A stretch of DNA of 64,000 bases from Njordibacter sp905182035 (lineage in GTDB: Bacteria; Pseudomonadota; Gammaproteobacteria; Pseudomonadales; Balneatricaceae): the NCBI RefSeq assembly GCF_047730075.1, contig NZ_CP159831.1, positions 124,001 to 188,000 on the forward strand. Direction: 5' to 3'. Every line of letters starts with the position of its first letter. Within the stretch, counting starts at the first letter, position 1. A program made the position numbers and the translations under genes. Shown one piece after another: positions 17,402 through 26,591 of this stretch. The notes under the pieces were generated by a model. It had not been told where the DNA came from, did no database searches, and was given only the letters and a program-made list of their open reading frames with translations.

Positions 17402-18787
17402 TCAAATATTACTCGCTATTTGGTCACACGAGCTCTTTGCATCACCAAACAGCATTTTGGTATTGTCCATAAAGAACAAAGGATTCTGTACTCCAGCATA
17501 GCCCGATGCCATACCACGCTTAAATACAATCACGTTTTTAGCGTGCCATACTTCGAGTACTGGCATACCTGCAATGGGGCTGCCTGGCTTTTTCGCTGCT
17601 GGGTTAACCGTATCGTTGGCGCCTATCACCAGCACCACATCAGTATTGGCTAAGTCGTCATTGATTTCGTCCATCTCCAAAACGATGTCGTAAGGTACCT
17701 TAGCTTCTGCCAACAATACGTTCATATGGCCTGGCAAACGTCCAGCTACAGGGTGAATACCAAAGCGTACTTCTACACCTTGAGCCCGCAGTTTTTGGGT
17801 AATGTCTTGTACTTGGTATTGCGCTTGCGCCACGGCCATGCCGTAGCCTGGGGTAATGACCACAGACTTAGCATTGGTCAACATACTGGCCACTTCTTCG
17901 GCAGTAGTGGGTTGCACTTCACCTTCCTCATCCTCATCGCTAACAATAGGATCGTTGCCAAAACCACCAGTAATGACGGAAATAAAGGAGCGATTCATGG
18001 CCCGGCACATAATGTAGCTGAGAATTGCGCCAGAAGAACCTACCAAGGCACCGGTAACAATCAATAAGTTGTTGCCTAGCAAGAAACCTGCGGCAGCTGC
18101 AGCCCAACCGGAGTAAGAATTGAGCATTGACACCACAACAGGCATGTCAGCACCACCTATGGAGGCCACCAAATGCCAGCCAAACACTAAGGCAATGAGA
18201 CCCATAATAATTAGGTGGGTATCGTTGCCACCTTGATTAACAAATTGTACTAACATGACTGCACTGGCCAGCAAAGCCAGTAAATTTAGTTTGTGCCGAT
18301 GGGGCAAGTTAAGGGCTTTGGATGACATGATGCCACGTAATTTACCAAAGGCTACAATAGAGCCTGTAAAAGTGACTGCACCAATAAACACTCCTAAGAA
18401 TACTTCAACCAAGTGAATATTTTGCATCACCGGAGTCAGTTCTTGGGAATGATCTAAGTAACTATTAATACCCACAAACACTGCTGCTAAACCCACAAAA
18501 CTGTGGAGTATTGCTATCAATTCGGGCATTTCGGTCATAGCCACTCGCTTAGCCATATAAATGCCAATAGCTGCGCCAATTAACATAGCAATGATAATGT
18601 AGCTCAGCCCCGTGGTGAGGCTAATAACCTTAGGGCTTAGTAAAGTCGCGACTAAGGCAATACCCATGCCCACGATGCCAAACCAAATACCACGTTTAGC
18701 TGACTCTTGTTGGGATAGGCCGCCAAGGGCCATGATAAATAATACAGCGGCGATAATGTAAGCTGTGATAACCATACCTGCTTGCAT
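17402..18787 (-). CDS. pntB: NAD(P) transhydrogenase subunit beta
   Basis: The product has 461 residues. The N-terminal ~270 residues are membrane helices (proton channel part). The C-terminal domain is the NADP-binding domain III with VVITPGYGMAVAQAQ, GIHPVAGRLPGHMNVLLAEA and VLVIGANDTVNPAAKK, ending VFKRGMASGYAGVQNPLF. With PntA it couples hydride transfer from NADH to NADP+ to proton import. It lies 10 bases downstream of pntA. Confidence 0.96.
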   Translation of the reverse strand: MQAGMVITAYIIAAVLFIMALGGLSQQESAKRGIWFGIVGMGIALVATLLSPKVISLTTGLSYIIIAMLIGAAIGIYMAKRVAMTEMPELIAILHSFVGLAAVFVGINSYLDHSQELTPVMQNIHLVEVFLGVFIGAVTFTGSIVAFGKLRGIMSSKALNLPHRHKLNLLALLASAVMLVQFVNQGGNDTHLIIMGLIALVFGWHLVASIGGADMPVVVSMLNSYSGWAAAAAGFLLGNNLLIVTGALVGSSGAILSYIMCRAMNRSFISVITGGFGNDPIVSDEDEEGEVQPTTAEEVASMLTNAKSVVITPGYGMAVAQAQYQVQDITQKLRAQGVEVRFGIHPVAGRLPGHMNVLLAEAKVPYDIVLEMDEINDDLANTDVVLVIGANDTVNPAAKKPGSPIAGMPVLEVWHAKNVIVFKRGMASGYAGVQNPLFFMDNTKMLFGDAKSSCDQIASNI

Positions 18788-18797
18788 TGGTCGTCTC

Positions 18798-20348
18798 CTA
18801 TTTCTGGAACATTTTTAACATACGCTTGGTGACATAAAAGCCACCAGCGATGTTAATGGATGCGATGAGCACAGAGATCAGCGCAAGAATCGAGACGAGA
18901 TTAAGCTCATCGCCCACCTGTAACAAAGCCCCCACAACAATAATGCCAGACACCGCATTAGTGATTGCCATAAGGGGGGTGTGCAAGGCATGCTTTACGT
19001 TCCAAACCACGTAATAACCAATAATGCAGGCCAATACAAATACTGTAAAATGACCTAAGAAGGCTGCCGGCGCATTGAGGGCAATCCAACCTACTAAAGC
19101 TAGGCCCGCTGCGCCTAAACCATACTTCACAGGCACCGATATCTCCTGTTTAGCAGGTTCAATAGGAGCGCTGTCGTCAGCTTTCTTAGGTGCCGCCGCA
19201 GCAACCTGGATAGGAGGGGCAGGCCATGTGACTGCGCCATCTTTAGTTATCGTAACACCCCGCATAATGGGGTCTTCAAAGTCGACTACGAGTTTGCCAT
19301 CTTTCTCAGGGCAAAGCAGTTTTAGTAAGTTAACTAAGTTAGTGCCGTACAACTGTGAGGCTTGGCTGGGCAGGCGAGCGGGCATATCTGTGTAGCCGAT
19401 CACCGTCACGCCATTGTCTGTGGTGACGACTTTTCCGGGTTCGGTGAGGTCACAGTTACCACCGCCACCAGCGGCTAAATCTACTATTACACTGCCTGGG
19501 GTCATGCTAGCGACCATTGCAGCGGTAATTAGCTTGGGTGATGGTTTTCCGGGAATCATGGCCGTGGTAATGATGATGTCCACTTCTTTGGCTTGCTCGG
19601 CAAATAGGGCCATTTCGGCCTCAATAAAGGCTTTACTCATGACTTTGGCATAACCATCACCAGAGCCACTTTCTTCTTCTATTTCTACTTCTAGGAACTC
19701 AGCACCCATAGAGTTAATTTGTTCTTTTACTTCGGGGCGGGTATCAAAGGCTCGCACGATAGCGCCTAAGCTACCTGCTGCGCCCAATGCTGCAAGTCCT
19801 GCAACACCTGCACCTATAATCAGTACTTTAGCCGGTGGTACTTTGCCTGCGGCAGTGATTTGGCCGGTAAAGAAACGACCAAAGTGATGGGCTGCTTCAA
19901 TCACAGCCCGATAACCACCGATGTTGGCCATGGAACTCAAAGCATCCATCGACTGAGAGCGCGATATGCGTGGCACCGACTCCATAGACATAGCGGTTAT
20001 ATTGCGCTCTGCAAGCTGTTTGAGTTGGTCTTCGTTTTGGGCGGGGGCCATGAAGCTGATTAAGTGACCGCCTTGTTTGAGCAAGTCTAACTCATGACAC
20101 TTCTGATTAGGGTGCTCTAACAAAGGGTTTACCTTGAGCACTAAATCACTCTGGTACACGGCTTTGGTGTCGGCGTTAATAGATGCTCCAGCAGCTTCGT
20201 AAGAAGCATCATCAAAGTTGGCAGCAAGCCCCGCGCTAGACTCAATACAAACGTCAAAACCAAGCTTTATTAACTGTGCTACTGTTTTTGGAGTGGCAGC
20301 GACACGAGTTTCGCCAACCATAGGTTCCTTGGGTATACCGATAAGCAT
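18798..20348 (-). CDS. pntA: NAD(P) transhydrogenase subunit alpha
   Basis: The product has 516 residues. The NAD-binding domain I (MLIGIPKEPMVGETRVAATP at the start; VLIIGAGVAGLAALGAAGSLGA near 170) is followed by an Ala/Pro/Lys linker near 390 and four membrane helices at the C terminus. Subunits are not split into PntAA and PntAB as they are in some groups. It is transcribed first, and pntB follows after 10 bases. Confidence 0.96.
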   Translation of the reverse strand: MLIGIPKEPMVGETRVAATPKTVAQLIKLGFDVCIESSAGLAANFDDASYEAAGASINADTKAVYQSDLVLKVNPLLEHPNQKCHELDLLKQGGHLISFMAPAQNEDQLKQLAERNITAMSMESVPRISRSQSMDALSSMANIGGYRAVIEAAHHFGRFFTGQITAAGKVPPAKVLIIGAGVAGLAALGAAGSLGAIVRAFDTRPEVKEQINSMGAEFLEVEIEEESGSGDGYAKVMSKAFIEAEMALFAEQAKEVDIIITTAMIPGKPSPKLITAAMVASMTPGSVIVDLAAGGGGNCDLTEPGKVVTTDNGVTVIGYTDMPARLPSQASQLYGTNLVNLLKLLCPEKDGKLVVDFEDPIMRGVTITKDGAVTWPAPPIQVAAAAPKKADDSAPIEPAKQEISVPVKYGLGAAGLALVGWIALNAPAAFLGHFTVFVLACIIGYYVVWNVKHALHTPLMAITNAVSGIIVVGALLQVGDELNLVSILALISVLIASINIAGGFYVTKRMLKMFQK

Positions 20349-20894
20349 GGAATTACCTGTGCATGTGGTAGAAAGAAAAATCTATCTGAGTTATTAGTAT
20401 GTTTTATTGTGGCTTTTTTGAGCAATGAAAAACTATCTATTTTTATCAAGAGCGCAGCTAAAGTGCAATGAAAATAATGATTTAGGCTGTGAATACTGAA
20501 TATATTCTATAAAATGATATAACTATATTCTAAAATAGCATAACAAGAACGGTCTTATAGAGAAAAGCTAGTAAGAAGAGTAGAAAGACAACACCCTAGG
20601 ATGGTGTGTCCACAGCCAAATAAGGCTGCAGTGACTTTAGCGATCTAATGGACCTCTTGGCATTACTGGCAGAAGTGCTCAACATAGCAGGAGTCTCAGA
20701 TGTAGAACTAGTAATGCTGTGAGCCCTGTTAGCAGGTCGAGTATTGGCGCAGTTGGTGTGTTAAGTAGGTGCTGCACAGGTTAATTTGACTGATTGGGAT
20801 AACCCTATTGGGCAGGTATTCATCATAAATCAGATATTTTTTTAGTCACCAGCATGTATAATATTGCACGAACGAATAGATTACGGACTGATTT
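20349..20894. other. AT-rich intergenic region
   Basis: 546 bases between pntA (leftward) and the TPR-sulfotransferase (rightward). It has an AT-rich patch with ATATTCTA repeats (20500-20540). A short frame at 20648 could encode MDLLALLAEVLNIAGVSD but stops after ~25 codons and has no ribosome site. Promoters for both genes must lie here; nothing else is recognised. Confidence 0.55.
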
Positions 20895-23246
20895 GTGGAA
20901 CTGACATTAGAGGAAGCACTAAAGAAGGGCAATGAAGCACATAAAGCTGGCCACGTTCAAAAAGCGGAGAAGTGGTACACCGCTATTCTTCAGACACATC
21001 CCAAACATCCCGATGCTAATTATAATATGGGTGTGTTGGCTGTTAGTGTGGGTATAACACAACAGGCACTGCCGTACTTTAAAACAGCTTTAGAGGCTAA
21101 CCCCAACATAGGCCAATTCTGGCTAAGCTACATACATGCTTTGATGAAGCTAGGCCGTTCTACTGAGGCAAGAACTGTGTTCGACCAGGCTAAGGCAAAA
21201 GGAGCCAGCGGTGAGGCATTCGATCAGCTAGAGCAACAACTCTCTGAGCAAGGGTTGAAGATCAATGAGACTAATACCATGGGCGTGAAAAGCTCAAACT
21301 CTTCCAAGTTCAATATCTTACATACGACCAAACTTGATAAGGCTTTAAGGCTTGCTAAGAAGAAATCCAAAGATGGCCAGCTAGAAGAAGCAAAAAATAT
21401 TTACCAAGACATTTTGCAAAAGTTTCCAAAGCATAAAAATGCGTCAATCGCTCTCCAATCATTAGTTGGAGGCCCAACAGTAGCGCCACAAGACCCTCCT
21501 TTGGAACAGTTGCAATCTGTCATCAGCATCTATAATCAAGGACAACTGCAGCAAGCTTTGTCTCATGCCACTGAGATGCTAGAGAGATTTCCAAATTCTG
21601 TTGTCCTTTACAATATTGCAGGGGCTTCTAATGCAGGATTAATGCAACTTGATGCAGCTATAAATAACTTTAAACAGGCTCTCAAGATTAAGCCTGGCAA
21701 TGCTGATGCCTATAATAATATTGGCAACGCCCTGATGGGTAAAGGTGATTTAGAAGCGGCTGTAGGTAGCTACAAGCAGGCTCTAAAGATTAAGCCTGAT
21801 TTTGCTGAGGCCTATAATAATATGGGAAATGCTCTGAATGCTCAGGGTCAGCCGGAGGTAGCTATAAAGAACTACAAGCAGGCTCTAAAGATAAATCCTG
21901 ATTATGCTGAGGCCGTTAATAATATGGGTGTTGCTTTAAAGGATAAGGGTGATCCAGAGGCAGCTATAGACATCTACAAACAGGCTCTAAAAATTAAGCC
22001 TGACTATGCTGAGGCTTATTACAATATTGGTGTTGCCCTGAATGATAAGGGCGCTGAAGAAGCAGCAATAGACAGCTTTAAACAGGCTCTCAAGATTAAG
22101 CCTGACTATGCTGAGGCCTATAATAATATGGGAGATATCCTCAAGGGGCAGGGTAATTCAGAGGCAGCTGCAAACAGCTTTAGCCAGGCTGTAAAAATTC
22201 AACCTGACAATGCTGAGGCCCATCGGCTCCTCAGCAGCTTAAGCCGTTATAAAGAACACGACGACCATTTTGTTAAGATGCAGAACCTATACCTAGACCC
22301 AACTATTACGGATGACCAACGTTGCCACCTTAGCTTTGCACTAAGTAAGGCATCTGAAGACCTAAACGAGATTGGTCAGTCTTTCACTTACCTAAAAGCT
22401 GGAAATGAACTCCGAAAGAAAATACTTTCTTACGATATTAAACAAGACATAGAGCTGTTCAGTCAATTAAAGAAATCATTCCCCAGTATTGCAGGGGTTG
22501 CTTTGCACTCGATTGGCGAAAAAAGTGAACTAAAGCCGATTTTTATATTAGGAATGCCTAGATCTGGAACAACTTTGGTGGAGCAAATTGTATCATCACA
22601 CTCAGAAGTGGCAGGTGCTGGGGAATTGCGTTATGTTGAAAAGTTCGGCCAATCTATTGCCAAGGGGTTGATTAAACCAAACTCTGAGGTCATTTCGGAC
22701 TTTAGGCAACGCTATATTGAGGCGTTAAAGAAAAGGTCGGATGCTAGATCCCTGGTGACAGATAAGATGCCATGGAACTTTCGATATGTTGGATTGATCT
22801 TTTCGGCGTTTCCAGATGCCAAAGTAATCCATGTTAATAGAGACCCTTGTGCCACATGTTGGTCAAATTACAAACACTATTTTGCAGCTAAAGGTATGGG
22901 TTATGGCTATGACCTTGAAGACATTGTGACGTATTTTGGTCTGTATCAAGACTTAATGCAGTTTTGGCAGGGGCATTATGGAGATCGTATTTTTGACCTC
23001 AACTATGACAATCTCACTATTAATCAAGAAGATGGGACTAGAAAGCTAATTCAGTACCTTGAATTGCAGTGGGAACATGGCTGTCTATCCCCCCAAAGTA
23101 ACCAACGAAGCGTTCGCACCGCGTCCAATCAACAAGTACGGCAAAAAGTTTATCAAGGCAGTTCACAGCAGTGGCGTAAATTCGAACCTTATCTCAATGG
23201 TGCATTTGATCAACTCAAGGGTAAAATTGAACAGTCACTGAAATAG
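20895..23246 (+). CDS. TPR-repeat sulfotransferase
   Basis: The product has 783 residues, read from a GTG start. Tetratricopeptide repeats span residues ~1-110, ~150-200 and a tandem run at ~245-450; the units NFKQALKIKPDYAEAYNNMG are near-identical in DNA at 102-base spacing. A sulfotransferase domain follows (~545-780) with the PAPS-binding 5' loop FILGMPRSGTTLVEQIV and the 3' region VIHVNRDP. The family transfers sulfate from PAPS, often to protein or carbohydrate targets presented by the TPR part. A sulfatase fragment lies 1 kb downstream, but no link is proven. Confidence 0.88.
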   Translation: MELTLEEALKKGNEAHKAGHVQKAEKWYTAILQTHPKHPDANYNMGVLAVSVGITQQALPYFKTALEANPNIGQFWLSYIHALMKLGRSTEARTVFDQAKAKGASGEAFDQLEQQLSEQGLKINETNTMGVKSSNSSKFNILHTTKLDKALRLAKKKSKDGQLEEAKNIYQDILQKFPKHKNASIALQSLVGGPTVAPQDPPLEQLQSVISIYNQGQLQQALSHATEMLERFPNSVVLYNIAGASNAGLMQLDAAINNFKQALKIKPGNADAYNNIGNALMGKGDLEAAVGSYKQALKIKPDFAEAYNNMGNALNAQGQPEVAIKNYKQALKINPDYAEAVNNMGVALKDKGDPEAAIDIYKQALKIKPDYAEAYYNIGVALNDKGAEEAAIDSFKQALKIKPDYAEAYNNMGDILKGQGNSEAAANSFSQAVKIQPDNAEAHRLLSSLSRYKEHDDHFVKMQNLYLDPTITDDQRCHLSFALSKASEDLNEIGQSFTYLKAGNELRKKILSYDIKQDIELFSQLKKSFPSIAGVALHSIGEKSELKPIFILGMPRSGTTLVEQIVSSHSEVAGAGELRYVEKFGQSIAKGLIKPNSEVISDFRQRYIEALKKRSDARSLVTDKMPWNFRYVGLIFSAFPDAKVIHVNRDPCATCWSNYKHYFAAKGMGYGYDLEDIVTYFGLYQDLMQFWQGHYGDRIFDLNYDNLTINQEDGTRKLIQYLELQWEHGCLSPQSNQRSVRTASNQQVRQKVYQGSSQQWRKFEPYLNGAFDQLKGKIEQSLK

Positions 23247-23249
23247 TCA

Positions 23250-23396
23250 CCTGTGTCGCCCAGACCAAGTGTGCTGACAGTCCATAGAAAGCCATTCGCA
23301 GCCCGTGGGTCTGCCAACTCGCCAATGCTCCATCCTAAATCACTTGCCATTGATGCGATCAATACGTTGGGCACACCCACCGCTAAGGTACCAAAT
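23250..23396 (-). pseudogene. Fragment resembling an MFS transporter
   Basis: On the minus strand, just after the aldolase stop, one frame reads FGTLAVGVPNVLIASMASDL, then GWSIGELADPRAANGFLWTV, a pattern like the first helices of MFS proteins. It has no start and runs into the 3' end of the sulfotransferase gene. It is probably a remnant; a chance match is possible. Confidence 0.35.
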
Positions 23397-23400
23397 TAGG

Positions 23401-24138
23401 TCATTGAACTAAATCAGGGTATTTTTTATGGTATATACGGCGCAGTGCTATAAAATGCTTTTCACCTTCTATTTTGCTCCACTTAATAATCTTTCGACCG
23501 TAATCATTAGCTATAGCGTCTGGCATAATATTAAGCTCTCGTCCTGTATACATGGCCTTTAATTGAATTTCACATGCGCGATCCAAGAAATAGAGATCGT
23601 CAAAAGCATCCCATAAATAGGGCCTAGAGACGATGACACCATGGTTGGCGCACATCAATACATCCTTAGTTTTCAAACTGTCAACGATAGTGTCACCAAT
23701 AGCGGGATCAGCAGGATCGCCATATACGTCAAGATAGGCCATACGTTCGGCAAAGCGCAGCGCATGTTGGCTGGACATAGTTACAGTCTGATCTTTTAGC
23801 AATGTCAGTGCGGTTATGTTTGGTTGATGTGAATGCAAAATAGCTCTTGCACGCGGCACCTCTTGATGAATTGCCCCATGAATATTCAAATTGCTTGGTT
23901 CAACTTCGCCAACCCCTGAAATCACATTCCCATCAAAATCTGCTACTAAAAAATCTGAACTTTTGGCTTCTGACCAATGTAGACCATATGGGAGAGCCAG
24001 AAAATGCTCGTCACTATCGGGCAACATTGCTGTTAAATGATTCACAACACCTTCATTCCAATTATGCTCCGCCATATAGCGGTGAATAAGGGCTAGATCA
24101 AATCGCAACTGATTTTCAGCCGATAAATCGTCAAACAT
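23401..24138 (-). CDS. Class II aldolase/adducin-family protein
   Basis: The product has 245 residues. Motifs of the family are NLNIHGAIHQEVPRARAILHSHQPN (zinc-binding HxH), a third histidine in CANHGVIVSR, and a Tyr-rich C-terminal part (DLYFLDRACEIQLKA). Members are zinc aldolases (fuculose- or ribulose-phosphate) or decarboxylase-like proteins. The first catalytic Glu region is E-VEPSN, so an aldolase proper is not certain. It stands alone between two gene fragments on the same strand. Confidence 0.82.
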   Translation of the reverse strand: MFDDLSAENQLRFDLALIHRYMAEHNWNEGVVNHLTAMLPDSDEHFLALPYGLHWSEAKSSDFLVADFDGNVISGVGEVEPSNLNIHGAIHQEVPRARAILHSHQPNITALTLLKDQTVTMSSQHALRFAERMAYLDVYGDPADPAIGDTIVDSLKTKDVLMCANHGVIVSRPYLWDAFDDLYFLDRACEIQLKAMYTGRELNIMPDAIANDYGRKIIKWSKIEGEKHFIALRRIYHKKYPDLVQ

Positions 24139-24154
24139 GTTTTACATATCCATC

Positions 24155-24290
24155 ATTTTTCATACTACAACTCAATAATTTTTTAATATATTCAATCACG
24201 ACCGCTTGATAGGCGGGGTCGTCAACTAGATTCTGATATTACTCGGGATCTTATTGAAGATCAAAGAGTAGCGGTGGTCAGTACCTCGAC
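24155..24290 (-). pseudogene. C-terminal remnant of a sulfatase-like gene
   Basis: Minus-strand frame from 24283 down: PPLLFDLQ, stop, DPE, stop, YQNLVDDPAYQAVVIEYIKKLL. Sulfatases of the alkaline-phosphatase superfamily end in just this LFDLxxDPxExxNLxxDPxY pattern. Two in-frame TAA codons and the missing N-terminal 400 or so residues make it a dead remnant. It lies just upstream of the aldolase on the same strand. Confidence 0.55.
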
Positions 24291-24509
24291 ATTAGGCTTC
24301 CAGAGATCCATTTGATAGCTTGTCTGGAGATTTAGCCATTTGATCTAATAATAGACATTCTAGTAGGCATTTTAGTCTTTTGACAGTGAACTAAGAATGT
24401 GAGAATGTCATTGAATGCGGTATGTCTAACAGCTATTACATCCTTGCTAAGGCACCAATATCCACTATTGAGCGGAGTGGCTCTCTATCCGCACTTAGAG
24501 ATTTTCATA

Positions 24510-25439
24510 ATGACATCATCTATTAATACATCCATGGGCCTTCGTGAGTGGCTGATGCTCGTTACTCTGTCTGTATTGTGGGGAGCGTCCTTCTTTTTTG
24601 TTGGGGTTGCTGTAGCAGAATTACCTCCACTTACTATAGTGACCTTACGGGTAGGACTAGCAGCGATTACGTTGTGGTTTATCGTGCTTGTTATGGGCTT
24701 ACGCCCGCCCAAAAGGTTAAAGATTTGGGTGGTCTTCTTGGTCATGGGCTTGTTGAATAATGTAATCCCTTTTAGCCTTATTGTTTGGGGTCAAACATAC
24801 ATTGAATCGGGGCTAGCGTCGGTGCTTAATGCAACTACACCTTTATTTGGCGTAGTGGTGGCAGGTTTGTTGCTAGCAGATGAACGTGCTACAGCCTTGA
24901 AACTGGTGGGAGTAGCTATTGGTTTTGTGGGCGTAGTAATGATGATTGGCATGCCTAGCTTAGATATCACCAAACAGGTCAGCATTCTTGCTCAAATAGC
25001 CATACTGGTCGCGGCATTATCTTATGCATTGGCAAGTGTTTTTGGTCGACGCTTTAAAGCCATGGGGCTTAATCCAATCATCATCGCCGCCGGCCAAGTC
25101 ACTGGCTCAACTTTGATATTGGCTCCGATTGCTATTTATGTTGATGGCCCTCTGGAATTATTTGGCCCAGCTGCGCCTAGTCTTGCGGTTTGGGCGTCTA
25201 TATTGACTCTGGCCGTGTTCTCTACAGCTTTGGCTTATGTGCTGTATTTTAAGATTTTGGCATCATCTGGGGCTACAAATATATTGCTAGTTACATTGCT
25301 GGTGCCTATTTCTGCGATATTGTTGGGTCTAATGTTCTTAAATGAATCTCTTGAGTGGATTCACTTTGCAGGCATGGCTCTCATTGCAGTGGGGTTATCA
25401 GCTATTGATGGGCGCCTTTGGAGGAGAAAAAATTTGTGA
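24510..25439 (+). CDS. EamA/DMT-family transporter
   Basis: The product has 309 residues from the ATG at 24510; an upstream GTG-led extension from 24399 has no membrane helix and looks spurious. It has ten hydrophobic segments in two EamA halves, with FSLIVWGQTYIESGLASVLNATTPLFGVVVAGLLL in the first (two adjacent motifs) and ATNILLVTLLVPISAIL in the second. The substrate is unknown. A ~95-base piece of this gene, from the second half, recurs at 26370-26465. Confidence 0.85.
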   Translation: MTSSINTSMGLREWLMLVTLSVLWGASFFFVGVAVAELPPLTIVTLRVGLAAITLWFIVLVMGLRPPKRLKIWVVFLVMGLLNNVIPFSLIVWGQTYIESGLASVLNATTPLFGVVVAGLLLADERATALKLVGVAIGFVGVVMMIGMPSLDITKQVSILAQIAILVAALSYALASVFGRRFKAMGLNPIIIAAGQVTGSTLILAPIAIYVDGPLELFGPAAPSLAVWASILTLAVFSTALAYVLYFKILASSGATNILLVTLLVPISAILLGLMFLNESLEWIHFAGMALIAVGLSAIDGRLWRRKNL

Positions 25440-25458
25440 GGGTTGTATCAATTGATGT

Positions 25459-25486
25459 AACCGCATGTAAAGCTACTGCGGTTTAG
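25459..25486 (+). terminator. Possible terminator hairpin after the EamA gene
   Basis: AACCGCA pairs with TGCGGTT around an 11-base loop, 20 bases after the stop. It lacks a clear T-run, so it is a weak call. Confidence 0.35.
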
Positions 25487-25547
25487 GTTCGCAAAGACCG
25501 AAAGGAAGTTAAATGTCACGATGCTACTACCTAGCAGAGCATCATTT

Positions 25548-25752
25548 GATGCCAATAGAACCCTGATTCCATTAGCAAAAATCTCGTTCTGCGCTCAAGC
25601 TCCTTGATTGTAGTCATAGCGGTAGTGGCTACTTGTCTTAATTGTGAGTCTGATTATTTGCTATGAGGTGTATTCTTTACACCCTGTTAATCGCCAAACA
25701 ACCCCTGCCCAGTCTTTATCGTCAGTCCATAATTCAGCTTCCTTGGCCTTGA
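25548..25752 (-). pseudogene. Fragment of the 'W..L.GCKEY' C-terminal domain with its 3' flank
   Basis: On the minus strand 25658-25750 reads EAELWTDDKDWAGVVWRLTG, then CKEYTS and a stop. This is nearly the same as the end of the alginate-lyase-like protein (DAELWTDVEDWAGGVWQLTG, CKEYTP). The following ~110 bases on that strand (down to 25548) also match the non-coding flank after that gene (42185-42305). A segment of coding end plus flank was therefore copied, in opposite orientation, and the rest of the gene was lost. Confidence 0.8.
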
Positions 25753-25753
25753 T

Positions 25754-26182
25754 CTATTCGTCCACCATTTCACCACTGCCACCAAAATCTGCTGGAAAAT
25801 CTTCGAACTTTGGTAAACCATCTTTCATTGGCATGATTGTGTTCACATAGTTCAAATGAGCAACTGGTGTGAATTTTAATTCTTTCAAAACTGATGCATA
25901 AACATCAATAATCCCTAACGAGGCTGAATGATCGTTATAAACGTGACCACCGCATTTTTTGCACCATGTCCTGTCGTGACCTTCGGATTGCGCAAAGCTA
26001 GTTAGGTGTTCTTTACCTTTGGTGACGTTAACCGATTCTGGAGGAAACGCCGCGACACCATTGACGGGACTTGCAGACCAAGCGCGACAGGCTGTGCAAT
26101 GACAAATTGCCATGACAATAGGTTCTGCGCTTACTTCTAACTCAACTGCACCACAAAAACATTGCCCTGTATACTTTGTCAT
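25754..26182 (-). CDS. GFA-family (formaldehyde-activating-enzyme-like) zinc protein
   Basis: The product has 142 residues. Zinc-site cysteines appear as CFCGA (residues 8-10), CHCTACR (28-32) and WCKKCGGHV (72-77), the arrangement of the GFA/CENP-V fold. The founding member binds glutathione and formaldehyde, but most members have no proven activity. It stands alone, with a domain fragment 3 bases downstream of its stop. Confidence 0.85.
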   Translation of the reverse strand: MTKYTGQCFCGAVELEVSAEPIVMAICHCTACRAWSASPVNGVAAFPPESVNVTKGKEHLTSFAQSEGHDRTWCKKCGGHVYNDHSASLGIIDVYASVLKELKFTPVAHLNYVNTIMPMKDGLPKFEDFPADFGGSGEMVDE

Positions 26183-26369
26183 ATCTACTTCCAGTTTATT
26201 ATTTTTTTAGGTTAAGTCTCACAATATCTCCAAAAATGATGTAAAGCTAGTCCAATTTCTGCACCCCTAGTGGTATCTTCAACGATTTTAAGGTAGTTCA
26301 ACGCAGGCCCATGAAGCTTTAGCAGTTCGCTATGACTAGTTTGGGGCATCTGCAGGTCAAAGCCTGTCT

Positions 26370-26465
26370 GGCGCCAGTATTCCAGCCCGCTGCTCTTAAA
26401 GTTTGGGCTTCTATATTGACGCTGGCCGTGTTCTCTAAAGCTTTGGCTTATGTGTTGTATTCATT
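26370..26465 (+). pseudogene. Duplicated EamA gene fragment
   Basis: The stretch encoding LKVWASILTLAVFSKALAYV repeats the EamA gene at ~25185-25250 (LAVWASILTLAVFSTALAYV) with only a few base differences; the 20-30 bases before it are alignable at lower similarity. The sequence after LYS diverges. It is the leftover of a duplicated DMT transporter gene. Confidence 0.75.
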
Positions 26466-26591
26466 GGTCTGTTACATTCAATGCAAATTAGGAAATGTTC
26501 CTAGAATAATTATGGTACGTTGTTTGGGCTGACTTTTAATATACCTTTTGTTGAACGGGTTTTAATCTACTTTTCAGGGGTGGTCGATGTT

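Noticed and set aside
20648..20725. Short frame MDLLALLAEVLNIAGVSD
   Set aside because: About 25 codons, no ribosome site, no recognisable family.
21660..22220. Tandem DNA repeats as a possible CRISPR or satellite
   Set aside because: The 102-base units are codons of TPR repeats in one open frame.
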